The notes: generated from the sequence alone by a model not told the origin. A DNA stretch of 32,542 nt from Acidobacteriota bacterium (GCA_018969405.1 JAGWYK010000025.1:1-32542), one strand, 5' to 3'. Counted from the stretch's first letter, positions 15,035 through 23,717 are shown. Program-made: numbers and translations.

Positions 15035-15618
15035 GGGGTCTCCGTGGTGAGGGGGGGACGAGGGGTGGGACGAGCGATGAGCAGCAGCACGATCATGGCG
15101 GCGCAGGCCGACAGCGCCATGAACGGCAGGGAGACGAACCCGAACTCCCACACGTAGCGCATGGTGCAGGGGGCGTCGGGGGTGCAGAACGAGGTGCCGT
15201 CCGCCGGCGGGAAGGCCTGGATCCAGCTGTGGTAGGCCGCCACCACCGCACCGATGGCGAGCACCGGGATGGCGTAGACACGCACGGCGGCATCGCGCCG
15301 CCACGCCGCGATGCCGAGGATCACCGCGAACGGGTAGATGCAGATGCGCTGGTACCAGCACAGTTCGCAGGGGATGTAGTGCTCGATGCGCGAGTAGTAG
15401 AGCGAGCCCGCCATCGTGACCAGCGCGATCACCCAGGCGAGGGGCAGGGCGACGCGACCGAGATCGGCCCGGAGGCTCTCGAGGGTGGGACCGGGGCGGG
15501 ACCGTCGCACCACCGCCCCGACGCCGATGCCCACAACCGCCGCCCAGCAGAGCAGCGCCAGGGCGGCGAAGAAGAACGAGAGGGTCGACACCGTTGTCGC
15601 GACGATCATCGGCGTCAT
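15031..15618 (-). CDS. Disulfide bond formation protein DsbB/BdbC family
   Basis: 195 residues, four to five membrane helices. The quinone-linked redox pair is PCELCWYQRI (Cys84, Cys87), the family signature; the second periplasmic pair is Cys145 and Cys151 in SFCTPDAPC. It would reoxidise the partner thioredoxin-fold protein encoded directly downstream and pass electrons to quinone. The ATG at 15618 is chosen because GAGG directly precedes it; a second ATG at 15609 is possible. An upstream open frame would run into the divergent universal stress gene and is rejected. It is 82 bp from that gene's start. Confidence 0.88.
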   Translation of the reverse strand: MTPMIVATTVSTLSFFFAALALLCWAAVVGIGVGAVVRRSRPGPTLESLRADLGRVALPLAWVIALVTMAGSLYYSRIEHYIPCELCWYQRICIYPFAVILGIAAWRRDAAVRVYAIPVLAIGAVVAAYHSWIQAFPPADGTSFCTPDAPCTMRYVWEFGFVSLPFMALSACAAMIVLLLIARPTPRPPLTTETP

Positions 15619-15656
15619 CCTCGCACGTGTCGACCCGCGACGGACGGCGCTCGGCG

Positions 15657-15662
15657 TAACCT
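15657..15662 (+). promoter_or_regulatory. -10 box TAACCT for the usp-ctpE operon
   Basis: TAACCT lies 38 nt before the ATG at 15701, and the leader carries GGAGG (15672-15676) and AGGAG (15685-15689). This is one of the few genes here with a conventional leader. Confidence 0.4.
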
Positions 15663-15700
15663 CTCCGCACCGGAGGATCGACACAGGAGCGAGGCAGACC

Positions 15701-16126
15701 ATGAGCAGGATCGTCGTCGGAGTCGATGGATCACCGGGATCGATCGCCGCACTGCGGTGGGCCCATGCCGAGGCCCGGCTGCGCAGGGCCACCCTCGAGG
15801 TGGTCGGCGTCTGGCAGTACCCGATGATGACCACCGTCCCCGCCTTCGGCGCCCTTCCCGATGTGGTCGATCTCTCGACCCAGACCGAGGAGCACGTGCT
15901 GGGCGTGCTGCGCGACAACGGTGTCGAATCGACCGACGAGGTTCCGGTCTCGGTCAGCGTGGCCGAGGGCGCCCCGGCCCAGGCCCTCATCAGTGCCGCC
16001 ACCGGGGCGGAGCTGCTGGTGGTCGGTTCCCGGGGCCATGGAGGGTTCGCCGGCCTGCTGCTCGGATCGGTGAGCCATCAGTGCACCATGCACGGGCCCT
16101 GCCCGGTGGTCGTGGTCCATCCCTGA
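15701..16126 (+). CDS. Universal stress protein (UspA family)
   Basis: 141 residues, a single Usp domain: IVVGVDGSPGS at the start, and the ATP-binding signature GSRGHGGFAGLLLGSVS followed by the C-terminal VVVVHP. This is the ATP-binding UspFG/MJ0577-like type. The ATG has AGGAG 11 nt upstream and GAGG nearer. The gene lies 16 bp before ctpE on the same strand, suggesting co-expression of a stress protein with a cation pump. Confidence 0.93.
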   Translation: MSRIVVGVDGSPGSIAALRWAHAEARLRRATLEVVGVWQYPMMTTVPAFGALPDVVDLSTQTEEHVLGVLRDNGVESTDEVPVSVSVAEGAPAQALISAATGAELLVVGSRGHGGFAGLLLGSVSHQCTMHGPCPVVVVHP

Positions 16127-16142
16127 GCCCACGACTCCCTCC

Positions 16143-18587
16143 ATGTCCGCAACCGGTCTGACCAGCGCCGAGGTCGAGGCCCGTCGTCTCGACGGACGAT
16201 CGAACGACGTCCCCGATCCCACCAGCCGCACGATCGCCCAGATCATCCGGGCGAACGTGTTCACCCCGTTCAACGCACTCCTCGGGGTGCTGCTCGTGGT
16301 CATCCTCGCCATCCGCGAACCGGCCGACGGACTGTTCGGCATCGTGCTGGTGGCCAACGCCCTCATCGGCATCGTGCAGGAGGTCAGAGCCAAGCGGTCG
16401 CTCGATCGCCTGGCGGTGCTCAACGCCCCTCGCTCCACGGTGCGCCGCGACGGTGCCGAGCAGCAGATCGCCTCGAAGGACCTCGTGCTCGACGACATCG
16501 TCGTGCTGAGCCTCGGCGATCAGATCGCCGTCGACGCCACCGTGCTCGAGGCCTCGGGACTCGAGGTGGATGAGTCCCTGCTCACCGGTGAGGCCGATCC
16601 GGTGGCGAAGACCGACGGCGATCCCGTGCTCTCGGGCAGCTTCGTGGTGGCCGGAAGCGCCGAGGTGCGAGCGACCGCTGTGGGTGAGAACTCCTACGCC
16701 TTCCGCCTGTCGAGCGAGGCGCGACGGTTCTCGCTGGTGCGCAGCGAGCTGCGCACGGGCATCGATCGAGTCATCAAGCTCGTGAGCTGGTTGATGGTGC
16801 CGACCGCCGTGCTGCTGGTCAGCTCGCAGCTGGCGGCCCATGACGGTCTGGTCGGCGCCATCCAGGCCTCGGTCGCCGGTCTGGTGGCCATGGTGCCCGA
16901 GGGTCTGGTGCTGTTGACCTCCATCGCCTTCGCCGTGGGCGCCACCCGTCTGGCCGGTCGACGGGTGCTCACCCAGGAGCTGGCCGCCATCGAGGGGCTG
17001 GCCCGCGTCGATGTGATCTGTCTGGACAAGACCGGCACGCTCACCGAGGGATCGCTCACCCTCGGACTCATCGAGCACCTCGAACCGATGGCGTCGACCG
17101 CTCCCGCCGTCGACGTCGCCGCCGTCCTCGGCGCGCTCGGTGCGGCCGATCCGCATCCCAATCCGAGCCTCGCCGCCATCGTGGCCGCCCATGGGCCTCC
17201 CGCCGGCTGGGACCGCACCGACACCGTGCCGTTCTCCTCGGCCCGCAAGTGGAGCGCCGCCGCCTTCGCCGATCACGGCGCGTTCGTGCTGGGCGCACCC
17301 GACATCCTCCTCGACTGCGCCGCACCCGCCGAGGCGGTCACTGCGGCGCGCCACCGCGTCGATCATTACGCCAGCGCCGGTCGACGGGTGCTCATCCTCA
17401 CCGCCTCCCCCGCCGGGCTCACCGGGGAGACCCTCCCCGCCGGCCTCGTGCCCCTCGCGGTGATCGTGCTCGACGAGGCGCTGCGCCCCGCCGCTCCCGA
17501 CACCATCGCCTACTTCGGACGACAGGGGGTGACGGTCAAGGTGATCTCCGGCGACAGTCCGGTCACCGTGGGTGCCGTCGCCACCCGGGTGGGCGTCCCC
17601 GGCGCCGAGGATCCCATCGACGCCCGCACCCTGCCCACCGACCAGGAGGCACTGGCCGAGGTGCTCGACACCCATTCGGTGTTCGGTCGCGTCACCCCGC
17701 AGCAGAAGCGCGCCATGGTGCATGCCCTGCAGTCGCGCGGCCATGTCGTGGCCATGACCGGTGACGGCGTGAACGACACCCTCGCCCTCAAGGATGCCGA
17801 TGTCGGTGTCGCCATGGGATCGGGGTCATCGGCGGCCCGGGCGGTGGCCCGTTTCGTGCTGCTCGCCAACGACTTCGGGGTGTTCCCCTCGGTGATCACC
17901 GAGGGGCGCAAGGTCATCGCCAACGTGGAGCGGGTCGCCAACCTCTTCCTCACCAAGACCTTCTACGCGCTGATGCTGGCGCTCGCCATCGGCGTGGCCC
18001 GCATCCCCTTCCCGTTCATCCCGCGCCACTTCACGATCATCTCCTCACTCACCATCGGCATCCCGGGGTTCTTCCTCGCCCTCGCCCCCAACGACCGACG
18101 GGCCCGATCGGGTTTCCTCACCCGGGTGCTGCGCTTCGCCATCCCCTCCGGGCTCATCGCCGCCGTCGCCGTGCTCGTGGCCTTCGGCATCGCCCGCAAC
18201 GAGACCGGTGTGACCCTCGACGAAGCGCGCACCGTGGCGGTGATGACCCTCTTCGTCGTCACCGTCTGGGTGCTGAGCATCCTGTCGCGACCGCTCGAAC
18301 TGTGGCGCATCGCCCTGGTCGGCGCCATGGTCGTCGGTTTCATCGGCGCACTGTCGTTCGAGGTGTTCCGCACCTACTTCGCCCTGCCGCTGCCGGGCGC
18401 AGCGCTCACCCTGGCCGCCATCGGCATCGGCGCCATCGGCGCCGCGCTCATCGAGCTGGGATGGCGACTGGCGGGCTGGCACCTCCCCGGTCTCGACCCC
18501 ACGGATCGCGCTGACCCCGAAGATGCCAATCCCAAGGATGCCGATCGGCGTTCCGGCCGGATCGTGACCGAGGCGCCCGCGCCCTGA
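16143..18587 (+). CDS. ctpE: CtpE-type P-type cation ATPase (probable Ca2+ pump)
   Basis: 814 residues. Actuator motif DESLLTGEADP (T148-A151, TGEA rather than the common TGES); membrane helix 4 motif VPEGL at 251-255; phosphorylation site DKTGTLT with Asp295; nucleotide domain with SARKWSAAAF; hinge MTGDGVNDTLALK (Asp541, Asp545). The C-terminal RVANLFLTKTFYA and SSLTIGIPGFFLALAPN blocks are characteristic of the mycobacterial CtpE group, for which Ca2+ uptake has been described in M. smegmatis. The N-terminus is short with no heavy-metal domain. The C-tail ends in a polar Asp/Pro segment. The 3' end converges on dut with 17 bp between stops. Confidence 0.9.
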   Translation: MSATGLTSAEVEARRLDGRSNDVPDPTSRTIAQIIRANVFTPFNALLGVLLVVILAIREPADGLFGIVLVANALIGIVQEVRAKRSLDRLAVLNAPRSTVRRDGAEQQIASKDLVLDDIVVLSLGDQIAVDATVLEASGLEVDESLLTGEADPVAKTDGDPVLSGSFVVAGSAEVRATAVGENSYAFRLSSEARRFSLVRSELRTGIDRVIKLVSWLMVPTAVLLVSSQLAAHDGLVGAIQASVAGLVAMVPEGLVLLTSIAFAVGATRLAGRRVLTQELAAIEGLARVDVICLDKTGTLTEGSLTLGLIEHLEPMASTAPAVDVAAVLGALGAADPHPNPSLAAIVAAHGPPAGWDRTDTVPFSSARKWSAAAFADHGAFVLGAPDILLDCAAPAEAVTAARHRVDHYASAGRRVLILTASPAGLTGETLPAGLVPLAVIVLDEALRPAAPDTIAYFGRQGVTVKVISGDSPVTVGAVATRVGVPGAEDPIDARTLPTDQEALAEVLDTHSVFGRVTPQQKRAMVHALQSRGHVVAMTGDGVNDTLALKDADVGVAMGSGSSAARAVARFVLLANDFGVFPSVITEGRKVIANVERVANLFLTKTFYALMLALAIGVARIPFPFIPRHFTIISSLTIGIPGFFLALAPNDRRARSGFLTRVLRFAIPSGLIAAVAVLVAFGIARNETGVTLDEARTVAVMTLFVVTVWVLSILSRPLELWRIALVGAMVVGFIGALSFEVFRTYFALPLPGAALTLAAIGIGAIGAALIELGWRLAGWHLPGLDPTDRADPEDANPKDADRRSGRIVTEAPAP

Positions 18588-18604
18588 ACGGGACCACCCC
18601 GGTC

Positions 18605-19051
18605 TCAGCGACCGGTGTGACCGAATCCCCCGTCGCCGCGACTGGTGGACCCGAGATGCTCGAAGTCGTCGACGGGCTCGAGCACCACATGCTCGACCCG
18701 CTGCACCACGAGCTGGGCGATGCGTTCGCCCCGCTCCACCGCGAAGTCCTCGATGGGGTCGGTGTTGACGAGCAGCACCTTGAGCTCGCCGCGGTATCCG
18801 CTGTCGATCAGGCCGGGAGTGTTGAGGCAGGTGACCCCGTGCTTCAGCGCCAGTCCGCTGCGGGGCTGGATGAAACCGGCGTACCCCTCGGGGATGGCCA
18901 CGGCGAACCCGGTGGCGATGAGCGCGCGTCCACCGCCGGCGCGCAGCACCGCATCATGGGCGGCGGCGAGGTCGAGACCGGCGTCGCCGATGCGGGCGTA
19001 CGCGGGCAGCGGGAGATCGGGATCGAGACGCACCACGGGGATTTCGAGCAC
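18605..19051 (-). CDS. dut: dUTP diphosphatase
   Basis: 148 residues, trimeric dUTPase. All five motifs are present: DAGLDLAA (motif 1), [11 protein letters not shown] (2), [13 protein letters not shown] (3, catalytic Asp), [11 protein letters not shown] (4) and [13 protein letters not shown] (5). It hydrolyses dUTP to dUMP, limiting uracil in DNA and feeding dTMP synthesis. The GTG at 19051 has TACGAT 6 nt upstream. The divergent orn start lies 34 bp away. Confidence 0.98.
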   Translation of the reverse strand: MLEIPVVRLDPDLPLPAYARIGDAGLDLAAAHDAVLRAGGGRALIATGFAVAIPEGYAGFIQPRSGLALKHGVTCLNTPGLIDSGYRGELKVLLVNTDPIEDFAVERGERIAQLVVQRVEHVVLEPVDDFEHLGSTSRGDGGFGHTGR

Positions 19052-19057
19052 TGCGGG

Positions 19058-19063
19058 ATCGTA
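19058..19063 (-). promoter_or_regulatory. -10 box TACGAT for dut
   Basis: TACGAT ends 6 nt before the dut GTG, and only 10 bp separates it from the divergent orn box. Confidence 0.55.
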
Positions 19064-19073
19064 GAGGCCGACC

Positions 19074-19079
19074 TAGGAT
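19074..19079 (+). promoter_or_regulatory. -10 box TAGGAT for orn
   Basis: TAGGAT ends 6 nt before the orn GTG at 19086. Its expected -35 position falls on the dut start codon. Confidence 0.55.
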
Positions 19080-19085
19080 CGACGC

Positions 19086-19631
19086 GTGCTCGCCTGGATG
19101 GATCTGGAGATGACCGGACTGGATCCGGACCGTCATGTCATCGTCGAGATCGCCACGCTGCTCACCGACGACGACCTCGGGCTCATCGCCGAGGGACCGG
19201 ACCTCGTGATCCATCAGGGCCCCGCGGCCCTCGCCGAGATGGATGAGTTCGTGACCTCCATGCACACCCGCAGCGGTCTGCTCGAGCAGATCCACACCTC
19301 CACCGTGACCCTCAGCGAGGCCGGTGCCGCCACGCTCGCCTTCCTGCAGGAGCACATCGCAGAGCCCCGGTCGGTCCCCCTCTGCGGCAACTCCATCGGC
19401 ACCGATCGTCGATTCCTCGCCCGGTACCTCCCCGACATCGAGAACTTCCTGCACTACCGCAGCGTCGACGTGTCCACCGTCAAGGAACTGATGAAGCGGT
19501 GGAACCCGGTGCTGCTCGACGACGCCCCGCGCAAGGGTGAGGGACATCGGGCCATGGACGACATCCGGGAGAGCGTCGACGAGCTGCGGTACTACCGGGA
19601 TGTCTTCTGCCGATCGGAATCCGATGAGTGA
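19086..19631 (+). CDS. orn: Oligoribonuclease
   Basis: 181 residues, DEDDh exonuclease that degrades 2-5 nt RNA and pGpG. WMDLEMTGLD gives Asp6 and Glu8; GNSIGTDRRF gives the third acidic residue; GEGHRAMDDI gives the catalytic His and the last Asp. Length matches the family. The GTG start is set by the promoter box 6 nt upstream. The stop overlaps the next gene by 8 bp. Confidence 0.97.
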   Translation: MLAWMDLEMTGLDPDRHVIVEIATLLTDDDLGLIAEGPDLVIHQGPAALAEMDEFVTSMHTRSGLLEQIHTSTVTLSEAGAATLAFLQEHIAEPRSVPLCGNSIGTDRRFLARYLPDIENFLHYRSVDVSTVKELMKRWNPVLLDDAPRKGEGHRAMDDIRESVDELRYYRDVFCRSESDE

Positions 19632-20727
19632 TCACCACGACCACAGCGCGCCCGTCCGGGTCCCCCGTCAGGAGCAGGAGGACGCATCCGAGGAGATCAC
19701 CGAGGTCGCCCGGGGCATCCTGCGCCTGCAGCTGCCCACCGACTTCACCGGACTCGGCCATGTCAACACCTACGCCATCGAGGACTCACGGGGATTCACC
19801 CTCGTCGACCCCGGTCTGCCCAGCGACGCCTCCTGGCAGGCGCTGCTGCAGCGTCTGAAGGCGGCGAACATCCCGCTGGCCCGGGTGCACACCGCGTTCA
19901 TCACCCACTCGCACCCCGATCACTTCGGAGGCGCCCATCGGCTCGTCGAGCAGGCGAACGCCGATGTGCTCACCTCCACCATGTTCCGGAAGTGGACCGA
20001 TCTGCTCGATCTCGACGAGCGACCGCTCGAACCGCTCGATCCCGCCGATGCCAGCGAGGCCGGCACCCTGCTCGATGCGGTGGCCTCCACCGACGAGGCC
20101 GAGATGGAACTGCAGTTCCCCGGCTTCAAGGCCTTCCGCGACCGTCTGCGCGCCGCCATCGACGACGGGCGCATCGAGGAGCTCTCCTGGATGCGGGCGC
20201 CGCGCCCGACCATCGTGGTGGATGACGCCGAGGTGGTGCGCCTCGGCGATCGCGACTGGATCGCCGTGTTCACCCCGGGCCACACCCACGACCACCTCTG
20301 CATGTGGTCACCCGAGGACGGCGTGCTGCTGTCGGGCGACCATGTGCTGCCCACCATCACACCGCACATCGCCGGCTTCATGGGGGGCGACCCGTTGGCC
20401 AACTATCTGCGCAACCTCGACAAGGTGGCCGGCATCGAGGGCATCACGAAGGTGCTGCCCGCCCATGGACATCCCTTCGGCGATCTCGCCGGACGGTGCG
20501 ATGCCATCAAGGACCACCACGAGGTCCGCCTGCAGCAGCTGGTCGACGCCGCCGCCGAGGCCGACTGGGCCCCGGTGAGCCGATGGTCGGAGTTCCTGTT
20601 CTCCGAACGGAGCCGCGGTCCCATGGCCGACAGCGAGACCTACGCCCATCTCGAGCATCTTCGACTGGCGGAGCGGGCCGAGCGCCGTCAGACCGACGGC
20701 GGCCTCCAGTACCGCGTCGAGCACTGA
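19624..20727 (+). CDS. MBL-fold metallo-hydrolase
   Basis: 367 residues. The metallo-beta-lactamase domain has the metal-binding THSHPDHFGG, then FTPGHTHDHLCMW, LLSGDHVLP and a distal AHGHPF. A helical C-terminal region of about 90 residues follows, as in GloB-like or LACTB2-like hydrolases. The N-terminal 25 residues are His/Glu-rich (DHHDHSAP). The substrate is not evident. The ATG at 19624 overlaps the orn stop by 8 bp (ATGAGTGA). Confidence 0.87.
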   Translation: MSDHHDHSAPVRVPRQEQEDASEEITEVARGILRLQLPTDFTGLGHVNTYAIEDSRGFTLVDPGLPSDASWQALLQRLKAANIPLARVHTAFITHSHPDHFGGAHRLVEQANADVLTSTMFRKWTDLLDLDERPLEPLDPADASEAGTLLDAVASTDEAEMELQFPGFKAFRDRLRAAIDDGRIEELSWMRAPRPTIVVDDAEVVRLGDRDWIAVFTPGHTHDHLCMWSPEDGVLLSGDHVLPTITPHIAGFMGGDPLANYLRNLDKVAGIEGITKVLPAHGHPFGDLAGRCDAIKDHHEVRLQQLVDAAAEADWAPVSRWSEFLFSERSRGPMADSETYAHLEHLRLAERAERRQTDGGLQYRVEH

Positions 20728-20734
20728 GACACGG

Positions 20735-22129
20735 GTGGACGATCTGCAGGTCCCCACGGCTCGCGAGGTGCTGCGCAGCCGCGGCGTCGCCTCGCTGCTG
20801 AGCGCATCGACCATGGCCAGCATGGCGGCGATCATCCAGGTCACCGCCCTCGGCATCCTGCTCTACGACATCTCAGGTCGCGATCTCGATCTCGGTCTGC
20901 TCGGACTGGCCGAGTTCCTGCCGGCGATGCTGCTGATGACCGTCACCGGCTCGTTCGCCGATCGCTACGACCGGCGCCGCATCATCTCGCTCGGTCTGCT
21001 CGGCGAGATGATCTGCTCGGTGGGTCTGGCCTGGTACGCCGGTTCCGGCGACCGTCAGACCTGGCCGATCTTCGCCATCGTCGTGCTCTTCGGCACCGCA
21101 CGGGCCTTCGTGAACCCCGCCGTGCGCTCGATGCCCGCCGACCTCGCGCCCACCGGAGGGCTGCCCCGACTCACCGCCTTCAACATCGCCGGCTGGCAGA
21201 CCTCGGTCATCATCGGGCCCGTCGTCGCCGGGTTCCTCTACGTGGGTTCGCCCTCCTGGCCCTTCGTGGCCTGCATCCTGCTCACCGGGATCGGCGCCAT
21301 CGCCATCCGCTTCGCCCCCCATGTGGCGCACGTCCCCTCGGCGGAGGACTCCATCAACCGACCCGCCACCGCCGCGCTGGTCGACCTCGCCGACGAGAGC
21401 CGCCCGGCGGAACTGCTCGACGCCACCGGCGAGGCCTTCGCCCACACCCTCGCCCCCGGGTCCGGCGCTCCACAGGACGACGCCGCGGCGGAACCACCGG
21501 CCAGCAGCCGTTGGCATGAGGCCTCCGAGGGCTTCCGAGTCATCCGCGCCAACCCCATCCTGCTCGGTGCCATCTCGCTCGATCTGTTCGCCGTGCTGTT
21601 CGGCGGCGCCGTCGCACTGCTGCCGGCCATCGCCTCGAAACAGCTGGGGGTGAACGCCGTCGGTCTCGGCTGGCTCCGGGCCGCCGGGGGCATCGGCGCA
21701 GCGGCGGTCACCTTCTGGCTGAGCGCCCGACCGCTGCGTCGCCGCATCGGCCCCACGTTGTTCGTCGTGGTCGCGCTGTTCGGCATCTTCACCATCGTCC
21801 TCGGCGTCACCCACAGCTTCGCCGTGGCTCTGCTCGCCATGCTGCTGCTGAGCGCGGTGGACTCGGTGAGCGTGTTCATCCGCGGCACCCTCGTCCCCCT
21901 CGTCACCCCGAGCGCCGCCCGTGGTCGGGTCATGGCCGTCGAGGGCGTGTTCCTCGGGGCGTCGAACGAGCTCGGCGCGTTCGAGTCAGGGGTCGCCGGT
22001 CAGATCTTCGGCACCGGACCCGCGGTGGTCATCGGTGGCATCGCCACCCTCGGGGTGGTCGGGGTGTGGTCGATCCTGTTCCCGGCGCTGTCGCGCGTCG
22101 ACCGGTTCCCCGAGCGTCCACCGGACTGA
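20735..22129 (+). CDS. MFS transporter (EntS-like exporter group)
   Basis: 464 residues, about twelve membrane helices. The loop 2-3 motif is GSFADRYDRRRII, as in the EntS/MefE group of major facilitator exporters. A long hydrophilic central loop (about residues 208-260, rich in Ala, Asp and Pro) separates the two six-helix halves. The substrate is unknown. The GTG starts 7 nt after the preceding MBL gene, so co-transcription with orn is likely. It converges on the next minus-strand gene. Confidence 0.88.
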   Translation: MDDLQVPTAREVLRSRGVASLLSASTMASMAAIIQVTALGILLYDISGRDLDLGLLGLAEFLPAMLLMTVTGSFADRYDRRRIISLGLLGEMICSVGLAWYAGSGDRQTWPIFAIVVLFGTARAFVNPAVRSMPADLAPTGGLPRLTAFNIAGWQTSVIIGPVVAGFLYVGSPSWPFVACILLTGIGAIAIRFAPHVAHVPSAEDSINRPATAALVDLADESRPAELLDATGEAFAHTLAPGSGAPQDDAAAEPPASSRWHEASEGFRVIRANPILLGAISLDLFAVLFGGAVALLPAIASKQLGVNAVGLGWLRAAGGIGAAAVTFWLSARPLRRRIGPTLFVVVALFGIFTIVLGVTHSFAVALLAMLLLSAVDSVSVFIRGTLVPLVTPSAARGRVMAVEGVFLGASNELGAFESGVAGQIFGTGPAVVIGGIATLGVVGVWSILFPALSRVDRFPERPPD

Positions 22130-22168
22130 TCCACCGCCCCGGGCGATCACCCATCGATCGGCCAGCGA

Positions 22169-23038
22169 TCAGCGGACGATCACCCAGTCGCCGGTGAGCG
22201 TGCGTCCCCGCACCCGATCCTCGGCCGCCAGTTTGAGCAGATGGGCGTGCACCGAGCGCCGGGCCATGGGGACGAGTTCGGGTACGAGATCCACATACAG
22301 CTCGTCGACGATGCGGGCGATACGGGTGCGCTTCTCCCGACGGACGCAGGCGAGCACCTGGGCCTCCCGTTCGAGCCGGTGCTCGATGTACCAGTCGATG
22401 ACGCGGTTCGGCTCGCCGATGAGGTGCCCATGACCGGGAGCGATCGAGCGCAGTCGCAGCGTTCGGATGCGGCGCAGTGAGTCGAGATACGCGGCCATGT
22501 CACCGTCGGGAGGTCGGATGACGACGGTGGACCCCTCCATGACATGGTCGCCCGAGAACAGCATGCGCTCCTCCTCGAGCAGGAAGCACAGATGGTTCGA
22601 TGCGTGCCCGGGTGTGTGGACGGCGGTGAGTCGGAACTCGGTGGCATCGATGCGCGCACCGTCAGTGATGCGTCGATGCACCCTGAGGCCGTTGCGGCTG
22701 CGCAGGGCCAGCACCTCGGCACCGGTGGCGGCGGCCAGCGCGGCGGCGCCGGGCGCGTGGTCGGGATGGGTATGGGTGCACAGGATCCAGCGGATGCGAT
22801 CACCGCCGCAGCCGACGATGGCCTCGAGATGCGACGCGTCGTCGGGTCCCGGATCGATGACCGCCACCTCATCGACACCGACCAGATAGGTGTTGGTTCC
22901 CGGACCCGTCATGCGGCCGGGGTTGGGAGCGAGGAGCCGTCGCACCAGCGGCGAGAGCGCCCGGGGGACACCCGGGAGGAGATCGGGACGTTCAGGTGAG
23001 CCGTCCTCGGCGGTGCTGCTGCCGAAGGGATCAGCCAC
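22169..23038 (-). CDS. LACTB2-like MBL-fold hydrolase with C-terminal winged helix
   Basis: 289 residues. After an N-terminal Pro/Ser segment comes RMTGPGTNTYLVG, the metal site CTHTHPDHAPGA, VHTPGHASNHLCF, LFSGDHVMEG and PGHGHLIG. The last 75 residues (LEREAQVLACVRREKRTRIARIV to the end) form the winged-helix-like domain typical of LACTB2, a single-strand RNA endonuclease in animals; the bacterial role is not established. The GTG at 23038 overlaps the FxsA-like stop as GTGGCTGA. Further upstream codons lie inside that gene. Confidence 0.88.
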   Translation of the reverse strand: MADPFGSSTAEDGSPERPDLLPGVPRALSPLVRRLLAPNPGRMTGPGTNTYLVGVDEVAVIDPGPDDASHLEAIVGCGGDRIRWILCTHTHPDHAPGAAALAAATGAEVLALRSRNGLRVHRRITDGARIDATEFRLTAVHTPGHASNHLCFLLEEERMLFSGDHVMEGSTVVIRPPDGDMAAYLDSLRRIRTLRLRSIAPGHGHLIGEPNRVIDWYIEHRLEREAQVLACVRREKRTRIARIVDELYVDLVPELVPMARRSVHAHLLKLAAEDRVRGRTLTGDWVIVR

Positions 23039-23525
23039 GATCGGTACCGGGATCGAGTTCGGCGGCGGGGCCCCCGGGTCGGCCGGGTCGGCGCGGGGTG
23101 ACATCACCGAGGTACTCGACATCGATGACCCGGGTGGAGCGGAACCGGCCGCCGAGCCGCGACACCCCGGGGACGCTCCAGCGGGCGATGAGTCGCCGGC
23201 GCACGAGGGTGCGCACCGGCGGCACCAGCAGCAGCAGCCCGATGCCGTCACTCAGGAACCCGGGCACGATGCACAGGGTGCCGGCCAGCACGATGAGGCC
23301 ACCGTCGACCAGCGGCTCGGTCGGCATCTCTCCGACGGCGAGGGCACCGCGCAGTCGACGCAGCGCCGAGGTGCCCTCGCGGCGCACCAGCCAGGCGCCG
23401 AAGAGGCTGAGCAGGACGAGCAGCAGCAGGGCCGGCAGGAGGCCGATGAACTGGGCGACCTGCACCAGCACATAGAGCTCGACCAATGGTGCGACCACGA
23501 AGAGCAGGAACAGCACCGGGAACAT
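23031..23525 (-). CDS. FxsA-family membrane protein
   Basis: 164 residues. The hydrophobic N-terminal half carries LFVVAPLVELYVLVQVAQFIG and LSLFGAWLVRREG, then GALAVGEMPTEPLVDGGLIV and LCIVPGFLSDGIGLLLLVPPVR, the conserved FxsA core (three or four helices). The C-terminal 50 residues are basic and Gly/Pro-rich. In E. coli the family member suppresses F exclusion of phage T7; its normal function is unknown. TAGCAT ends 6 nt before the ATG. Confidence 0.92.
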   Translation of the reverse strand: MFPVLFLLFVVAPLVELYVLVQVAQFIGLLPALLLLVLLSLFGAWLVRREGTSALRRLRGALAVGEMPTEPLVDGGLIVLAGTLCIVPGFLSDGIGLLLLVPPVRTLVRRRLIARWSVPGVSRLGGRFRSTRVIDVEYLGDVTPRRPGRPGGPAAELDPGTDRG

Positions 23526-23531
23526 GCATCG

Positions 23532-23537
23532 ATGCTA
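23532..23537 (-). promoter_or_regulatory. -10 box TAGCAT for the FxsA-like gene
   Basis: TAGCAT ends 6 nt before the ATG at 23525, giving a probable leaderless transcript for the FxsA-MBL pair. Confidence 0.5.
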
Positions 23538-23625
23538 CCGGCGGCCCTGCGCGCATCAGCCGGCACCGAGACGTCGGTGACCCATCTGAAGAAGTCACGA
23601 AGGTCACGGACGGTCCCAGAAATGC

Positions 23626-23663
23626 CCCGGCGCTGGGTCGGACGGACCGTCCCCAGCGCCGGG
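23626..23663 (-). terminator. Strong hairpin after whiB
   Basis: A perfect 12-bp stem, CCCGGCGCTGGG (23626-23637) with CCCAGCGCCGGG (23652-23663), has a 14-nt loop that can form an inner GACG/CGTC pairing. On the minus strand it is followed by GCATTTCT, a weak T-run. It lies 55 bp beyond the whiB stop. The remainder of the 192-bp gap shows no gene. Confidence 0.65.
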
Positions 23664-23717
23664 TCTGCAGCGATCGCCCGTCCCCCCGAACAGGCGTCGC
23701 AGTCTGTGTGCGGAGCG

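Noticed and set aside
15619-16002. Longer form of the DsbB gene starting beyond 15618
   Set aside because: It would run antisense through the intact universal stress protein gene, and the extra residues do not resemble DsbB.
15990-17744. A 584-codon open frame on the minus strand opposite ctpE
   Set aside because: ctpE has every P-type ATPase motif in order; the opposite frame has no recognisable domain.
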